Shown: positions 1 through 6,302 of the stretch, piece after piece
How the letters are laid out: each line of letters starts with the position of its first letter
Numbering within the stretch: position 1 is the first letter of the stretch
Source of the DNA: JACQWR01 sp964614365
GTDB lineage: Bacteria > Desulfobacterota > Syntrophia > Syntrophales > JACQWR01
NCBI GenBank assembly: GCA_964614365.1
Contig: CAZTLA010000179.1
Location: 1-6,376 of the forward strand
Reading direction: 5' to 3'
DNA length: 6,376 nt
Translations under genes and position numbers: made by a program
Notes under the pieces: model-generated
Seen by the model: the letters and a program-made list of their open reading frames with translations, nothing else
Databases searched by the model: none
Told to the model about the DNA's origin: nothing

Positions 1-93
1 AGGGGATATGCCGGCGGTTATAAAGGCAGCCAGGCGGTACAAATTTCACAGATAATTACAGGAAAAGAGGGCATCGACTATGGAGCAGAATGA
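1..93 (+). CDS. fliM: FliM flagellar motor switch protein, C-terminal end (partial)
   Basis: An open frame enters from the left edge in frame 1 and stops at TGA 91-93, giving about 30 residues. The visible part, with GYAGGYKGSQAVQI near its start, resembles the end of the FliM SpoA (surface presentation of antigens) domain. There a short glycine-rich turn is followed by a beta strand of the type A-V-Q-I, and then a variable tail. FliM is the middle C-ring protein, binding phosphorylated CheY with its N-terminus and FliN with its C-terminal domain. The position directly upstream of fliN, with a 14-nt overlap (80-93) in another frame, fits the usual fliM-fliN pair and suggests translational coupling. 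The assignment rests on a short fragment plus context, so it is likely rather than certain. Confidence 0.75.
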   Translation, partial: RGYAGGYKGSQAVQISQIITGKEGIDYGAE

Positions 94-571
94 AATAGAT
101 GCGTTGATGACGGATGTAAGCGTTGCCGAGAATGTTGCGCCGGAGCCGGTGGCGGCGCCGGAACAAGCGCAGGAGCAGGTCAAGGACGAGGAGTTTGGTT
201 GGGACGATGTGAAGGAAGAACTGGAACAGGTAAAATCGCCGGCGCCGAAAACGGAAGTCAGCGAGGTTCAGTTCGGGGAACTCAAGAAAGGAGAGAAGAA
301 AGATAAAGCTTCATTTGATCTGGATTTTATCCTCGACATTCCCCTTACGCTGACGGTTGAACTGGGGCGGAACAAGATGCTCATCAGCGAGCTCCTCCAA
401 TTAGGGCAAGGATCGGTTCTCGAACTGACCAAGCTCGCCGGCGAACCGATGGACATATTCATTAATCAACGGTTGATCGCCCGGGGTGAGGTTGTGGTGG
501 TAAATGAGAAGTTCGGTGTTCGTCTGACAGACATTGTTTCTCCGGCGGAACGAGTGAACAGACTTAAATAA
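80..571 (+). CDS. fliN: FliN flagellar motor switch protein
   Basis: FliN forms the base of the cytoplasmic C-ring, takes part in switching the direction of rotation, and binds FliH to bring export substrates to the gate. The 163-residue protein has two parts. Residues 1-79 are a low-complexity leader rich in Ala, Pro and Glu. Residues about 80-158 are a SpoA domain with the family pattern LDFILDIPLTLTVELGR (81-97), then the LLQLGQGSVLEL and GEPMDIFINQ segments, ARGEVVVV, and the FGVRLTDI end. The leader is longer than in enteric FliN (about 137 residues in total) and opens with EQNEIDALM (2-10), which resembles the CheY-binding tip of FliM and FliY. The ATG at 80 has GAGG at 67-70, nine bases upstream, and overlaps the end of fliM. 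FliY is an alternative name, but no CheC-like phosphatase domain is present, so FliN is the better call. Confidence 0.95.
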   Translation: MEQNEIDALMTDVSVAENVAPEPVAAPEQAQEQVKDEEFGWDDVKEELEQVKSPAPKTEVSEVQFGELKKGEKKDKASFDLDFILDIPLTLTVELGRNKMLISELLQLGQGSVLELTKLAGEPMDIFINQRLIARGEVVVVNEKFGVRLTDIVSPAERVNRLK

Positions 572-601
572 TATAGGCAAGTGGATGCCAGGGGAAGAAT
601 A

Positions 602-626
602 GATACGCGGTTCCTTTCCGCGTGTC
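602..626 (+). repeat. 9-bp inverted repeat (hairpin) in the fliN-fliO spacer
   Basis: The arms 602-610 (GATACGCGG) and 618-626 (CCGCGTGTC) pair over nine positions, with one G-T wobble, around the 7-nt loop TTCCTTT. It lies 31 nt after the fliN stop and about 40 nt before the fliO start. The T-rich run that follows (645-655) begins about 18 nt after the stem, so this is not a standard intrinsic terminator. A role in mRNA processing, stability or attenuation between motor-switch and export-gate genes is possible but unproven. Confidence 0.5.
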
Positions 627-657
627 AACCCGCCATTGCCGTATTGTTATTTTTTAT

Positions 658-662
658 GAGGG
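658..662 (+). promoter_or_regulatory. Ribosome binding site that fixes the fliO start
   Basis: GAGGG lies five bases before the ATG at 668. The other in-frame starts, GTG 581 and ATG 656, lack a comparable purine-rich site at a suitable distance. This is the main reason for placing the start of fliO at 668. Confidence 0.6.
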
Positions 663-667
663 TTCAA

Positions 668-1069
668 ATGGATTCAATCGCGCTTTTCCCATCGCTTTTT
701 AAGATGTTGTCGGCTCTTATTATTGTTTTAGGCATAATGATCGGGGGCACTTTTCTTATTAAGAAATTTTTCCTGTCCACGACCTCGGACACGGGTGAGG
801 GAGCGCTCATCAACATCATCGCGACGCGCTATTTAGGACCGAAAAGCAATATTATGTTGGTCGAAATCCTCGGCAACATTGTCGTGGTCGGCGTTGCCAA
901 TAATCAAATGTCGTTCATAACCTCGATTTCCGATCCGATTGCTCTTGAAAAGTTGAAAGGATTAACCAAAAAAGACCGGGAGTATTCCTCACTTATGGAT
1001 AATTTGGCGAAGTACAGGCAAAGATTATCATCCCGGAAATACACGGGAAAGGACGAACAGGGACGATGA
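668..1069 (+). CDS. fliO: FliO flagellar export-gate assembly protein
   Basis: FliO is a small inner-membrane protein that helps FliP assemble or stay stable during construction of the export gate, but is not part of the finished FliPQR core. From ATG 668 the protein has 133 residues, within the usual range. A short N-terminal stretch is followed by one membrane segment (about 11-31, LSALIIVLGIMIGGTFLIKK). The cytoplasmic domain follows with the family pattern around RYLGPKSNIMLVEILGNIVVVG (54-75), and the tail is charged (98-133). The frame stays open back to GTG 581, which would add 29 residues, but that extension lacks a good ribosome binding site and contains the 602-626 hairpin. The 3' end overlaps fliP by ATGA. 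FliO sequences diverge strongly, so position next to fliP supports the call as much as sequence does. Confidence 0.85.
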   Translation: MDSIALFPSLFKMLSALIIVLGIMIGGTFLIKKFFLSTTSDTGEGALINIIATRYLGPKSNIMLVEILGNIVVVGVANNQMSFITSISDPIALEKLKGLTKKDREYSSLMDNLAKYRQRLSSRKYTGKDEQGR

Positions 1070-1845
1070 ATTGCCGGGGGAGAAAAATAAAACACCTGTT
1101 TTGTGTCCTGATTATCTTCGGCACTTTCCTCTCTATGACCGGCATTGTTTATGCGGCCCCCTCGCCAATTCCCAATATCAGTTTGAATATCGGCGGCGCC
1201 GGCGCCGATCAGGCGGGAAGGGTACCCACGCTTATACAGCTTCTTTTTATTCTGACGGTATTATCCCTGGCGCCCGCCATCGTTCTCATGATGACCTCGT
1301 TTACCAGGATCGTCGTCGTTCTCTCTCTTCTCAGAAATGCACTGGGTACGCAACAGATGCCCCCGAACCAGATCATCATCGGGCTGTCTCTGTTTCTTAC
1401 CTTTTTCATTATGACGCCGGTATGGCAGAAGGTGAATGAAACCGCCTTGAAGCCGTACTATCAAGAGGAAATATCCGGGGAAGAGGCTCTCAATCATGCC
1501 TCTGTGCCCATTAAGAATTTCATGTTGAAGCAGACAAGAGAGAAAGATATCTCTCTGTTTGTCAAGATTGCACAAGAAAAAAGGCCGGAAAAGGCCGCCG
1601 ATGTTTCTTTGACTGTCCTGATTCCCGCATTTATTATCAGTGAACTGAAAACGGCATTTCAGATCGGCTTCATGATCTATCTGCCTTTCTTGGTCATCGA
1701 TATGGTCGTTTCCAGTGTTCTCCTGTCCATGGGCATGATGATGCTTCCCCCGATAATGATGAGCCTGCCGTTTAAATTACTTCTTTTTGTGCTGGTTGAC
1801 GGCTGGTATCTGATTGTGGGGTCGCTGGTACAGAGCTTCAAGTAA
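1066..1845 (+). CDS. fliP: FliP flagellar export-gate protein
   Basis: FliP forms the pentameric core of the FliPQR export channel in the inner membrane, through which rod, hook and filament subunits pass. The 259-residue length is normal for proteins that keep the signal peptide: residues 1-30 have a basic start (RGRKIKH), a hydrophobic core and a likely cleavage site after VYA. The first membrane segment is about 56-78. It is followed by the signature TSFTRIVVVLSLLRNALG (77-94) and the QMPPNQIIIGLSLFL region. The second family signature begins LIPAFIISELKTAFQIGF (185-202), and SLPFKLLLFVLVDGW (233-247) lies near the C-terminus. The methionine cluster MGMMM (222-226) matches the conserved run proposed to seal the closed gate. 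The start overlaps the fliO stop (ATGA), pointing to translational coupling. SctR of injectisomes is related, but the flagellar neighbours settle the identity. Confidence 0.97.
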   Translation: MNCRGRKIKHLFCVLIIFGTFLSMTGIVYAAPSPIPNISLNIGGAGADQAGRVPTLIQLLFILTVLSLAPAIVLMMTSFTRIVVVLSLLRNALGTQQMPPNQIIIGLSLFLTFFIMTPVWQKVNETALKPYYQEEISGEEALNHASVPIKNFMLKQTREKDISLFVKIAQEKRPEKAADVSLTVLIPAFIISELKTAFQIGFMIYLPFLVIDMVVSSVLLSMGMMMLPPIMMSLPFKLLLFVLVDGWYLIVGSLVQSFK

Positions 1846-1948
1846 CCGGGGGCACAAAACGGCATCGTTCATATCGGGACAATGTCTTTACGCAACAGAG
1901 GCAAGATCTCATTAACGGGTATTCAAGCTCGGAAGGGGAAGATGCAGT

Positions 1949-2218
1949 ATGACGAGTGATTTAGTTGTGGGAATCATGGCGGAAAGCATTAAGGTCACCC
2001 TGCTCGTTTCAGCGCCAGTCCTAATTGTGGGGTTGGTTGTGGGCGTCCTCATCAGCCTGTTGCAGGCCGCGACCCAGGTGCAAGAAATGACGCTGGTCTT
2101 TGTTCCCAAGATCATGGCCGTGATGATAACGCTTGTTGCGGCGTTGCCGTGGATGCTTAATATCCTGGTTTCCTTTACGCACAACCTCTTTGTCAATATA
2201 CCGGCATACATAAAGTGA
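1949..2218 (+). CDS. fliQ: FliQ flagellar export-gate protein
   Basis: FliQ is the small two-helix subunit that packs around the FliP-FliR core of the export gate in the inner membrane. The 89-residue length is exactly as expected. Membrane hairpins lie at about 15-37 and 52-75, joined by the highly conserved loop LLQAATQVQEMTLVFVPK (37-54). The ATG at 1949 has a strong purine site, GGAAGGGGAAG (1931-1941), seven bases upstream. The gene follows a 103-nt spacer after fliP, longer than the tight joints elsewhere in the cluster, and its stop overlaps the first codon of fliR (GTGA). Confidence 0.96.
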   Translation: MTSDLVVGIMAESIKVTLLVSAPVLIVGLVVGVLISLLQAATQVQEMTLVFVPKIMAVMITLVAALPWMLNILVSFTHNLFVNIPAYIK

Positions 2219-3009
2219 ACGATGGCCCTATGAACTTTCCCTTTTTTACCAAGGAACAAATTGACGCATTCGTGCTCGTCTTTCTGCGGGTGAGCGCTTT
2301 GATTGCCATGATCCCCATTTTTGGCGACAGGAGCGTTCCGATGACCGTAAAAGGAGGCCTGTCCTTATTCCTCTCATTTTTGATTTTTCCGTTTGTTCTT
2401 GGTTTTCTGCCGGTAATGGCCACGAGCCTGATGCCCCAGATATTCACGATGGGTGGCGAGATTATGATCGGTATCATTATCGGCCTTGTCTCCCGATTCC
2501 TTTTTGCGGGAATCCAACTCGGAGGAGAGTTGATCGGGTTTCAAATGGGCTTTTCCATCGTAAACGTCATCGATCCCGTTACGAGCAGGCAGGTGTCAAT
2601 CATTTCTCAGTTTCAGTATCTGCTGGCGATGCTGTTGTTCCTGAATTGCAACGCGCACCATATATTTATCAATGCCATTGCGGACAGCTACCGCATTATT
2701 AGTCCCCCGGGTGTCCATTTTACCGGAGCGTTGATGGATACCATTCTGATCTATTCTCAAAAAATATTTATTGTTGCCGTAAAGATAAGCGCCCCGGTTA
2801 TTGCGGTACTTTTCTTTACTCAGATCGGACTGGGTGTGCTGGCAAGAACCGTTCCTCAGATAAATATCTTCATCGTTGGGTTCCCCCTGCAGATATCCGT
2901 GGGCCTCATATTTCTGGGTTTAACCATCCCCGTATTTCAGACAGTTGTAGAGAAGTTGTTTACTAATCTGGAGGGAGAGGTGAATCTGCTTTTAAAGCTC
3001 ATGTTGTAG
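2215..3009 (+). CDS. fliR: FliR flagellar export-gate protein
   Basis: FliR is the single-copy subunit that completes the FliP5-FliQ4-FliR1 export gate and contacts FlhB. The protein has 264 residues (about 260 is usual), with several hydrophobic membrane spans. Family motifs are present: LVFLRVSALIAMIPIFGDRSVP early (21-42), GGELIGFQMGFSIVNVIDP (103-121), and PQINIFIVGFPLQISVG (214-230). The start shown is GTG 2215, giving a 4-nt GTGA overlap with fliQ. ATG 2230, in the same frame, gives a protein five residues shorter that begins MNFPFFTKEQ. Neither has a clear ribosome binding site, so coupling to fliQ translation is likely and the exact start is uncertain. No FliR-FlhB fusion: a stop at 3007-3009 and a 120-nt spacer separate it from flhB. 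Confidence 0.95.
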   Translation: MNDGPMNFPFFTKEQIDAFVLVFLRVSALIAMIPIFGDRSVPMTVKGGLSLFLSFLIFPFVLGFLPVMATSLMPQIFTMGGEIMIGIIIGLVSRFLFAGIQLGGELIGFQMGFSIVNVIDPVTSRQVSIISQFQYLLAMLLFLNCNAHHIFINAIADSYRIISPPGVHFTGALMDTILIYSQKIFIVAVKISAPVIAVLFFTQIGLGVLARTVPQINIFIVGFPLQISVGLIFLGLTIPVFQTVVEKLFTNLEGEVNLLLKLML

Positions 3010-3129
3010 GCATCAAAGCAAATGAAGAGAGAGAGGTTTCTTTCGTATGCGGTTTGCGAAGACGGAAGGATTGACCGTACTGCACGATTATTGACGCCAT
3101 AGTCATCAAATTGGTAGGGAGTCGCGATC

Positions 3130-4188
3130 ATGGCCGAAGGCGATAAAGACCAGGAAAAAACTGAACAAGCAACATCCAAGCGCAAGTCAGAGGCGCGTGA
3201 AAAAGGACAAGTTGCCCACAGCCGGGAAGTGCCTTCCGTTGCCATACTTTCCGCCTGCCTCATATATTTTTATTTTAATACCACGGGCATGCTCGAGAAG
3301 GTCAAAGCCCTGATGGTTTCCACTTTCCGGGAAGCGGGACAGGTTGCGGTGACCCAGGATAATATCCAGTCCCTGCTCGCGGGTTTCGTGTTCAAGGGTT
3401 TTTCATTGCTTTTTCCCCTGTTGCTCACGGTGGTCGTAACCGGCCTTGCTGCCAGCATAATCCAGGTGGGCATTGTTTTTTCGGCGGAATCCCTGCAACC
3501 CAAGCTGTCGAAAATCGATCCGCTGAAGGGGTTTCAGCGGTTGTTTTGCCTGAAATCAGTCGTTGAACTGTTTAAGAATATATTGAAGCTGTCCGTTGTG
3601 GGCTACATTGCCTATGTGACGGTGCGCGGTGAAGTGAAGGGTATTTTCCCGCTGATGGACCAGAGCGCAGGTGCAATCCTCCTCTATATCGGGAAAATAT
3701 CCTTTAAGATACTTTTCACCACCTGCTGGGTCCTCATCATCATGGCGGTAATGGATTATGCCTATCAACGGTGGGAATATGAACGAAGCTTAAAGATGAG
3801 CAAGCAAGAGATAAAGGATGAACACAAGCATAGCGAGGGGGATCCCGTCATAAAGGCCAGGATAAAGCGCCTGCAACGGGAAATGGCAAGAAAACGCATG
3901 ATGGCAAGCGTTCCCAAGGCCGACGTGGTTATAACAAACCCGACCCATATTGCGGTGGCGCTCCGATACGACCAGTCGAGCATGCTGGCGCCCGTGGTGG
4001 TGGCGAAAGGCGCCGGCTTTATTGCCGAAAAGATAAAAGAGATTGCCAAGGCAAGCAATGTGCCCGTCGTGGAAAACAAGTCCATGGCACGGGTATTGTA
4101 TAAGATGGTTGAGGTCAACAAAGCGATACCCGAAAATCTGTACCGGGCGGTGGCAGAAATTCTGGCGTATGTTTACGGACTCAAGTAA
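3130..4188 (+). CDS. flhB: FlhB flagellar export switch protein
   Basis: FlhB is the inner-membrane export component that changes substrate preference from rod/hook to filament proteins. The protein has 352 residues, near the usual length. It opens with the charged family start (EKTEQATSKRKSEAREKGQV, 9-28). Four hydrophobic membrane segments follow, at about 33-53, 86-115, 145-166 and 185-211. A lysine-rich linker with the pattern MSKQEIKDEHKHSEGDP (223-239) leads to the cytoplasmic domain. The self-cleavage motif NPTH is intact at 270-273 (nt 3937-3948), in the context VVITNPTHIAVALRY; cleavage occurs between Asn and Pro. The ATG at 3130 has AGGGAG at 3116-3121, eight bases upstream. Small differences from many relatives are Ser16, where Pro is common, and Ala29, where enteric FlhB has Pro28. 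Neither suggests loss of function. Confidence 0.97.
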   Translation: MAEGDKDQEKTEQATSKRKSEAREKGQVAHSREVPSVAILSACLIYFYFNTTGMLEKVKALMVSTFREAGQVAVTQDNIQSLLAGFVFKGFSLLFPLLLTVVVTGLAASIIQVGIVFSAESLQPKLSKIDPLKGFQRLFCLKSVVELFKNILKLSVVGYIAYVTVRGEVKGIFPLMDQSAGAILLYIGKISFKILFTTCWVLIIMAVMDYAYQRWEYERSLKMSKQEIKDEHKHSEGDPVIKARIKRLQREMARKRMMASVPKADVVITNPTHIAVALRYDQSSMLAPVVVAKGAGFIAEKIKEIAKASNVPVVENKSMARVLYKMVEVNKAIPENLYRAVAEILAYVYGLK

Positions 4189-4218
4189 AACAAGACAAGG
4201 TAAGGGAGAGTAAGAGAC

Positions 4219-4223
4219 AGGGG
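4219..4223 (+). promoter_or_regulatory. Ribosome binding site of flhA
   Basis: AGGGG sits five bases before the ATG at 4229. It is part of a purine-rich spacer that includes a second similar block, AAGGGAGAG, at 4202-4210. This supports ATG 4229 as the flhA start. Confidence 0.6.
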
Positions 4224-4228
4224 ATCAT

Positions 4229-6301
4229 ATGGCGGAACCTTTTGCGAGACGCGGTTATTTAGGGGGATTGGCTGAGAGTGGCGGCGCAATGATGGCCATA
4301 GGAGTCATCGGTATTCTCATCGTCATGATTATACCGCTGCCCACAATCATGCTGGACATTCTCCTTTCCTTCAACATTACCCTTTCAATAATAATCCTCC
4401 TTATGTCGATGTATGTTCTCAAGCCTCTGGATTTTTCCGTTTTTCCCTCGGTACTCCTTGTGGCGACGCTGCTGCGATTGTCCCTGAACGTGGCTTCCAC
4501 GCGTCTCGTTCTCCTTCACGGGCATGAAGGTACCACCGCTGCCGGACAGGTCATTCACGCTTTCGGCACCTTCGTGGTAGGGGGCAATTACGTAGTAGGA
4601 CTGATTGTCTTTATCGTTCTTGTTCTTATCAATTTTGTCGTCATCACGAAGGGCGCCACCAGAATTGCCGAGGTGGCGGCGCGGTTTACCCTCGACGCCA
4701 TGCCGGGCAAGCAAATGAGTATTGATGCCGATCTCAATACGGGATTAATTTCAGAAGCCGACGCCCGCAGGAGAAGAGGCGAGATTGAACGGGAGGCCAA
4801 CTTTTACGGCGCCATGGATGGCGCGAGTAAATTTGTCAGGGGCGATGCCATTGCGGGCGTCATCATCACGCTGGTTAACATAATAGGTGGTCTGATTGTC
4901 GGGGTCCTGCAGCAGGGCATGCAGGTTGCCGATGCCGCGCGCAACTATACTCTTTTGACGATCGGTGACGGTCTGGTGACGCAGGTGCCCGCGCTGGTTG
5001 TTTCTACGGCCGCCGGCTTACTCGTGACCAGGACCACCGCGTCAACCGATTTGGGAGAAGAGGTCCGGGGCCAGCTTTTCAAACAACCCAGAGTCATGGC
5101 CACGGCATCTCTCATGTTATTTACCTTTGCCCTCATTCCCGGCATGCCCAAATTCTCGTTTATCTTCGTTTCCCTACTCATCGGTTTTCTTGCTTTTAAA
5201 CTATTTCAGGCGGTCGGCAAGGAGAAAGAGGTGGAGCAGGAAGAAGCGGCGCCGGCTCCCGTGGATGTCCCGGAAGTGGTCTCACCTCTCGATTTGTTGG
5301 GACTGGAGGTGGGATACGGTCTGATAGCGCTCGTAGATGTTTCGCAAGGGGGGGAATTGCTGCAACGAATCAAGTCGCTGAGAAAGCAATTAGCGCAGGA
5401 AATGGGTTTTATCATACCTGCCATCCATATCAGGGATAATTTGCAGTTAAAGCCGAACGAATATTCCATTATTATGAAAGGGAACGAAATTGCGAGGGAA
5501 GAAATCATGCCGGGACACTGTCTTGCCATTGTCCCGGAAGACAGAGGCATCAAAATAAAGGGCATAGAGACAAAAGAGCCGGCTTTCGGATTGCCGGCGC
5601 TCTGGATACCCGAAAGCGAAAAGGAAAATATACAAGCAAAAGGTGTTGTGGTTGTTGATTCGGCAACCGTCATTACCACGCACCTGACGGAAATCGTGAA
5701 AACCTATGCCGATGAATTGCTTGGCAGGCAGGAGGCTCAGTCCCTGCTGGACAATTTGGCATCCCTGTATCCGAAAGTTATTGAGGAACTTGTGCCCAAG
5801 GTGATACCGCTGGGAACGATTCACAAGATTCTACAGCGGCTCCTTCGGGAAAGAGTCCCTATCCGTGACCTCCTGACGATCGTGGAAACGATCGGCGACT
5901 ATCTTCCCATTACGAAAAACGTTGATGTCCTGACTGGATACGTGAGGCAAGCTCTGGCGAGAAGCATCTCAAAACAATATCTGGACAAGGAGGGCAATAT
6001 TACCGCCATGATGATTTCGCCCGACATAGAGGATACGATAAGCCATTCCGTACAGCATACGGAATACGAATCGTTTATCGCTCCCGATCCCAACACCGTT
6101 AAAAAGCTTGTGGGAAACCTGCAGAATTATCTGAATGCCTTCACCGTAAAGGGCCTGCAGCCGATAATTATCTGCTCGCCAAATGTCAGAGGGCATTTGC
6201 GTAAGATCCTGGAAAAATTCTTCCCCAACTTGGTTATTCTTTCTCACAACGAGATAACGCGCGAGGTTAATATTAAATCGCTGGGAATGGTGGAATTGTA
6301 A
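4229..6301 (+). CDS. flhA: FlhA flagellar export-gate protein (FHIPEP family)
   Basis: FlhA forms a nine-membered ring at the export gate. Its membrane part helps couple the proton gradient to export, and its cytoplasmic ring docks chaperone-substrate complexes. The 690-residue length is typical. The N-terminal membrane region (about 20-325) contains the early conserved segment with DFSVFPSVLLVATLLRLSLNV (68-88). The FHIPEP signature at 145-168 is complete (core ARFTLDAMPGKQMSID, 151-166). FVRGDAIAG (202-210) carries an Asp conserved in the family. An acidic, Pro/Ala-rich linker (331-352) leads to the cytoplasmic domain (about 353-690), recognisable by LDLLGLEVGYGLI, the LALWIP-like segment (456-461), VVVDSATVITTHLTEIVK (474-491) and IRDLLTIVETIGDY (545-558). 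The gene follows flhB by 40 nt and ends 1 nt before flhF. An intact G7 tract lies at 5348-5354. Confidence 0.98.
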   Translation: MAEPFARRGYLGGLAESGGAMMAIGVIGILIVMIIPLPTIMLDILLSFNITLSIIILLMSMYVLKPLDFSVFPSVLLVATLLRLSLNVASTRLVLLHGHEGTTAAGQVIHAFGTFVVGGNYVVGLIVFIVLVLINFVVITKGATRIAEVAARFTLDAMPGKQMSIDADLNTGLISEADARRRRGEIEREANFYGAMDGASKFVRGDAIAGVIITLVNIIGGLIVGVLQQGMQVADAARNYTLLTIGDGLVTQVPALVVSTAAGLLVTRTTASTDLGEEVRGQLFKQPRVMATASLMLFTFALIPGMPKFSFIFVSLLIGFLAFKLFQAVGKEKEVEQEEAAPAPVDVPEVVSPLDLLGLEVGYGLIALVDVSQGGELLQRIKSLRKQLAQEMGFIIPAIHIRDNLQLKPNEYSIIMKGNEIAREEIMPGHCLAIVPEDRGIKIKGIETKEPAFGLPALWIPESEKENIQAKGVVVVDSATVITTHLTEIVKTYADELLGRQEAQSLLDNLASLYPKVIEELVPKVIPLGTIHKILQRLLRERVPIRDLLTIVETIGDYLPITKNVDVLTGYVRQALARSISKQYLDKEGNITAMMISPDIEDTISHSVQHTEYESFIAPDPNTVKKLVGNLQNYLNAFTVKGLQPIIICSPNVRGHLRKILEKFFPNLVILSHNEITREVNIKSLGMVEL

Positions 6302-6302
6302 G

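Noticed and set aside
618..655. Intrinsic terminator formed by the 602-626 hairpin and the T-run before fliO
   Set aside because: About 18 nt of mixed sequence separate the stem from the T-rich run, so the standard terminator geometry is absent.
1071..1439. Overlapping + strand frame of 122 codons within fliP
   Set aside because: It is an alternative frame of fliP, rich in Arg/Ser/His with no recognisable family, while fliP itself is clearly real.
1850..1863. GG-N10-GC spacing after the fliP stop, reminiscent of a sigma-54 promoter
   Set aside because: Only the GG and GC pairs fit. The surrounding bases do not match TGGCAC-N5-TTGCA, and such spacing is common by chance.
3071..3103. TTGACC as a possible -35 element upstream of flhB
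   Set aside because: No acceptable -10 hexamer occurs 16-18 nt downstream; the nearest candidate (CATAGT) is 21 nt away.
5206..5679. Long minus-strand open frame (157 codons) opposite flhA, and similar antisense frames such as 1261-1575 and 5969-6358
   Set aside because: They lie fully or almost fully opposite strongly conserved coding sequence, have low-complexity translations (many Ser/Thr/Arg) and no recognisable domain. They are shadows of the real genes.
1066..6301. Possibility that the export genes belong to a non-flagellar injectisome (SctR/S/T/U/V)
   Set aside because: The set contains FliO, sits between fliM-fliN and flhF, and the proteins carry flagellar-type sequences, including the complete flagellar FlhA signature. 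No needle, secretin or translocator gene is present.
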